DNA from: Pseudomonas sp.
GTDB taxonomy: Bacteria > Pseudomonadota > Gammaproteobacteria > Pseudomonadales > Pseudomonadaceae
NCBI RefSeq assembly: GCF_002796985.1
Contig: NZ_PEKX01000011.1
Coordinates: forward strand, 59,869 to 123,868
DNA length: 64,000 bases
Direction: 5' to 3'
The translations under genes were made by a program, and so were the position numbers. Positions 61,652-64,000 of the stretch are shown here, in pieces. Within the stretch, counting starts at the first letter, position 1. Each line of letters begins with the position of its first letter. The notes beneath the pieces were generated by a model that had not been told where the DNA came from, did no database searches, and saw only the letters and a list, made by a program, of their open reading frames with translations.

Positions 61652-61664
61652 GGCAGTCAGCAAG

Positions 61665-61698
61665 AGCCCCGGTTGGCGTGAGCCTGCCGGGGCTTTTT
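61665..61698 (+). terminator. Intrinsic terminator
   Basis: AGCCCCGG ... CCGGGGCT stem followed by TTTTT, 14 bp after the oxidoreductase stop. Confidence 0.88.
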
Positions 61699-61743
61699 CA
61701 TGCTCGTGGCACGGGCTTTTCTTGCAGGAGCGTGGGCGGTTTT

Positions 61744-62020
61744 GTAGGAGCGAGCTTGCTCGCGTACCAGTATTCCGGTCACTCCGACGCTGGGCGGTTC
61801 GCGAGCAAGCTCGCTTACAGACCGTAGGGCGCATAACGCGCCAGCGTTATCCGCCCTACGCACTACACGAGCTGGAGGCGATTGTGGCGTTTGATTGAAG
61901 GGTATCGCCTTTCACACAAGCGTCAGGAGGAACACGTCGTAGGATGGCGTGGAGCGCAGCGATACCCATCGTTTCTGGGCACCGACAGCATGGGTATCGC
62001 TGCGCTCCACCACATCCTAC
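61744..62020. repeat. Cluster of REP-like repeats (families A, C, B)
   Basis: Family A pair (61744-61819), a family C palindrome GTAGGGCGCATAACGCGCC with its mirror (61824-61860), and a family B copy (61939-62020). The 515-bp gap 61652-62166 contains these and a terminator but no supportable gene. Confidence 0.82.
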
Positions 62021-62166
62021 GTTGGAGGCCCGTCGGCGAGACCGGCGCTAGGGTAGACATAGAATCTCCTGCAACGCTGACTGGCGGCAGACAGCAAGAT
62101 TGTTCAAGCCAGGCGGCGCATTTCTCTGCCACGCTGAAGGCACTTACCTGTCTGCCAGAACCCTTC

Positions 62167-62865
62167 ATGTCCCAAGATCAGCTTCCTTCACGCGCCTTCC
62201 TCCGGGGCGCCATCGACATCCTGCCGCTGTCGCTCGCGGTCCTGCCCTGGGGCCTGCTCGCCGGCTCCCTGGCGATCGACGCCGGGCTGTCGCCGTTGCA
62301 CGGCCAGGGGCTGTCCGCCATTGTCTTCGCCGGGGCCGCGCAACTGGTGGCCATCGGCATGCTCAAGGGCGGCGCCGGGTTCTTCTCGATCATGATCACC
62401 ACCCTGCTACTGACCTCGCAGCACCTGCTCTACGGGATGACTCTGCGCCCGGTGATCTCCGGGCTGCCGGGGCGCTGGCGCGCGGGGCTGGGCTTCCTGC
62501 TCACCGACGAACTGTTCGCCCTCGTCAGCGGCCACGACCGCGAAACCTTCAACCGCTGGTACGCCCTGGGCGTGGGCCTGACGTTCTACATCGCCTGGAA
62601 CCTCTTCACCCTCGTCGGCGTGCTGGTGGGCACCAGCATTCCTGGGCTGGAGCACCTGGGGCTGGACTTCTCCATCGCCGCCACCTTCGTCGCACTGATC
62701 GTGCCGGTGGTGAAGAACCTCCCGACGGTGGTGTGCGTCGCCGTCTCGCTGTTCTGCTCGGTGCTGCTCAGCTACTGCCAGGTGGGCTCGGCGCTGGTGC
62801 TGTCGGGGTTGGCGGGGATGTTCGCCGGGTTCCTCTGTCAGAAATTCTCGGGGGTGCGCGCATGA
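62167..62865 (+). CDS. azlC: AzlC-family branched-chain amino-acid exporter subunit
   Basis: The product is 232 residues from ATG 62167, with about six to seven membrane helices. Typical AzlC pieces: AIDILPLSLAVLPWGLLAGS, FAGAAQLVAIGML, LLTSQHLLYGMTLRP, LLTDELFALVSG. It forms the large subunit of an AzlCD exporter for branched-chain or related amino acids. Overlaps azlD by 4 bp. Confidence 0.9.
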   Translation: MSQDQLPSRAFLRGAIDILPLSLAVLPWGLLAGSLAIDAGLSPLHGQGLSAIVFAGAAQLVAIGMLKGGAGFFSIMITTLLLTSQHLLYGMTLRPVISGLPGRWRAGLGFLLTDELFALVSGHDRETFNRWYALGVGLTFYIAWNLFTLVGVLVGTSIPGLEHLGLDFSIAATFVALIVPVVKNLPTVVCVAVSLFCSVLLSYCQVGSALVLSGLAGMFAGFLCQKFSGVRA

Positions 62866-63176
62866 TGGTCTGGGCAGTGATCTTCGGCATGGGCCTGATC
62901 GTGTTCTTCAACCGCTACGTGTTCCTCGAACCACGCCTGCCGATACGCCTGAGCAGCAACGTGCGGCAGTTCCTCGGCTTCGCCGTGCCGGGCATGCTCA
63001 CCGCAATCTGCGGGCCCATCGTGTTCCTGCCCGAGCATCAGCTGAACCTGCGCCTGGACAACCCCTACCTGCTCGGCGCCGTCGTCGCCGTGGCGCTGGT
63101 GCTGTGGACGCGCAACGTGCTGCTCAGCGTGATCCTCAGCATGGGCGCGTTCTACCTGCTGCGCTGGTGGCTGTAA
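62862..63176 (+). CDS. azlD: AzlD-family small subunit
   Basis: The product is 104 residues, almost all hydrophobic, with three to four membrane helices. It has the AzlD hallmark near NRYVFLEPRLPIRLSSNVRQFL and a C-terminal RNVLLSVILSMGAFYLLRW. Overlaps azlC, so both subunits are co-translated. Ends before a bidirectional terminator. Confidence 0.9.
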   Translation: MMVWAVIFGMGLIVFFNRYVFLEPRLPIRLSSNVRQFLGFAVPGMLTAICGPIVFLPEHQLNLRLDNPYLLGAVVAVALVLWTRNVLLSVILSMGAFYLLRWWL

Positions 63177-63201
63177 CGACCCGCGCCAGCAACCCGAAAA
63201 A

Positions 63202-63230
63202 AAGCCCCGGCACCTGGCCGGGGCTTTCTC
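63202..63230. terminator. Bidirectional intrinsic terminator
   Basis: AAAGCCCCGG-CACCTGG-CCGGGGCTTT, preceded by an A-run and followed by CTC. It separates azlD from the convergent TolC-family gene. Confidence 0.85.
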
Positions 63231-63249
63231 ATTCAGGCGTCAGCGCGCC

Positions 63250-64000
63250 TCAGGGCGTGGCGATCTCGCCGCGCTGCCACTGCGCCTCGCGGCTGGCCAG
63301 GCCCTGGCCGATGTCGCTGAGCGAGTCGGACTTCAGCTGCGCCGGCAGCGGGTCGAGACCCACACTGGCGAACACCTGGCCGTAGGCGTTGCGCAGCTCG
63401 GCGTAGGCCAGGTCGCGCTGCAGGTCGGCTTGCAGGTTGTTCAGCTCACCCTGGATCAGCTCCAGTTCGCCGATGCCCTGGGCCTGGTGGCGATTGCGCA
63501 GTTCCTGGGTGATCTGGCCGTCGAGGCTGGCCAGTTCGTCGCTGGTCTGGAACTGCCGGCGGGCTTCCTGGTAGTTGGCGCGGGCCACGTAGAGCTGCGC
63601 CAGCACGGCCATGGAGAGCGCCTGGCGACGCGCCGCGGCAACGTCTTCGCCGGCCTTGGCGACCTTGATTGCGGCAGGCCCGGAGATCACGTTGAAGAGG
63701 TTCCAGGTCACCTTGACGCCGTAGTCGGCCCAGCTCTGGTCGACCAGGTAGGAGTTGCTGTCGTAATGGCCGCCTGCGGAGAATTCCAGGCCCGGCAGCA
63801 GGCGCAGCATGGCCTTGCGCGTTTCGGCGGCGCTGATGCGCGACTGGTAGTCCTGCTCGCGCAGTTCCGGGCGCGAGGCCAGGGCTTCGCGCTCCAGGCT
63901 GTCCATTTCCACCTTGAGTTCGGGGATCGGATAGTCGTCGGCCGGCATCGCCAGTTTGACGTCGGTGCCCGGCGGCAGGTTGATCAGCGTGGCCAGTTCG
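63250..64000 (-). CDS. TolC-family outer-membrane efflux protein, C-terminal part
   Basis: The gene runs in from beyond the window edge; about 250 C-terminal residues are present. The OEP pattern ALASRPELREQDYQSRISAAE, GLEFSAGGHYDSNSYL and WADYGVKVTWNLFNV is clear, followed by a long helical hairpin (AARRQALSMAVLAQLYVARA). It would be the exit duct of a type I secretion or efflux system whose other genes lie outside the window. The frame remains open to base 64000. Confidence 0.9.
   Translation of the reverse strand, partial: ELATLINLPPGTDVKLAMPADDYPIPELKVEMDSLEREALASRPELREQDYQSRISAAETRKAMLRLLPGLEFSAGGHYDSNSYLVDQSWADYGVKVTWNLFNVISGPAAIKVAKAGEDVAAARRQALSMAVLAQLYVARANYQEARRQFQTSDELASLDGQITQELRNRHQAQGIGELELIQGELNNLQADLQRDLAYAELRNAYGQVFASVGLDPLPAQLKSDSLSDIGQGLASREAQWQRGEIATP

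Noticed and set aside
61700..61735. TGGCAC ... TTGC, considered as a sigma-54 promoter
   Set aside because: Nine nucleotides separate the two parts instead of five, and no gene starts nearby.

Overview
The window is high-G+C gamma-proteobacterial chromosome. Gene content points to a Pseudomonas of the P. aeruginosa / P. nitroreducens / P. citronellolis type: an OprD-family porin, czcRS divergent from czcCBA, a DUF2790 protein, a chromosomal ampC, an isolated cobF, gamma-glutamyl-polyamine genes and many intergenic REP-like palindromes. No tRNA, rRNA, CRISPR array or complete insertion sequence was seen.

Layout. 1-2.2 kb: end of an RND drug efflux operon. 2.3-5.6 kb: NIPSNAP, MgtC-like and cupin proteins and an OprD-family porin, followed by a probable small RNA (about 5719-5840). 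6.3-9.6 kb: a less G+C-rich cassette of exported carboxylesterase, outer-membrane protein and AraC regulator. 10-18.8 kb: zinc/cadmium/cobalt efflux locus czcCBA with czcRS and a DUF2790 protein. 19-31.6 kb: mixed housekeeping and signalling genes (SH3-domain protein, stand-alone panB, AraC regulator, metE, cobF, cysteine-dioxygenase-like protein, REC-HD-GYP protein, large hybrid histidine kinase). 31.6-43.4 kb: amine/amino-acid uptake and gamma-glutamylation catabolism with IclR, SnoaL-AraC and EutR-like regulators. 43.6-52.4 kb: a 2501-residue trimeric autotransporter adhesin built of repeats, plus a lipoprotein. 52.7-53.8 kb: an unusual structured leader in front of two small unknown genes. 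53.9-64 kb: RlmN/Cfr-like methyltransferase, ampC, second MgtC-like gene, a truncated GlxA-type regulator, hydrolases, an Rrf2 regulator divergent from an NDH-2-like oxidoreductase, azlCD and a partial TolC-family gene.

The most notable observations come from the intergenic DNA. (1) Four promoters (czcCBA, DUF2790 gene, OprD-family porin, candidate small RNA) share one 54-bp architecture in exact register: an inverted box TnACn-N4-nGTnA, then TCA, then CGyTA, then a -10 element. This looks like a CzcR-type response-regulator regulon that includes a small RNA and a porin. (2) The transcript predicted from the second of these promoters has three stem-loops and ends in a strong intrinsic terminator. 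(3) A leader at about 52759-52987 folds into a three-way junction, a long hairpin and a hairpin that hides the ribosome-binding site of a 23-codon ORF overlapping the next gene. (4) A duplicated operator links the Rrf2 gene and the NDH-2-like gene. (5) A 48-bp duplicate of the end of an amine-oxidase gene differs from it only at synonymous positions.
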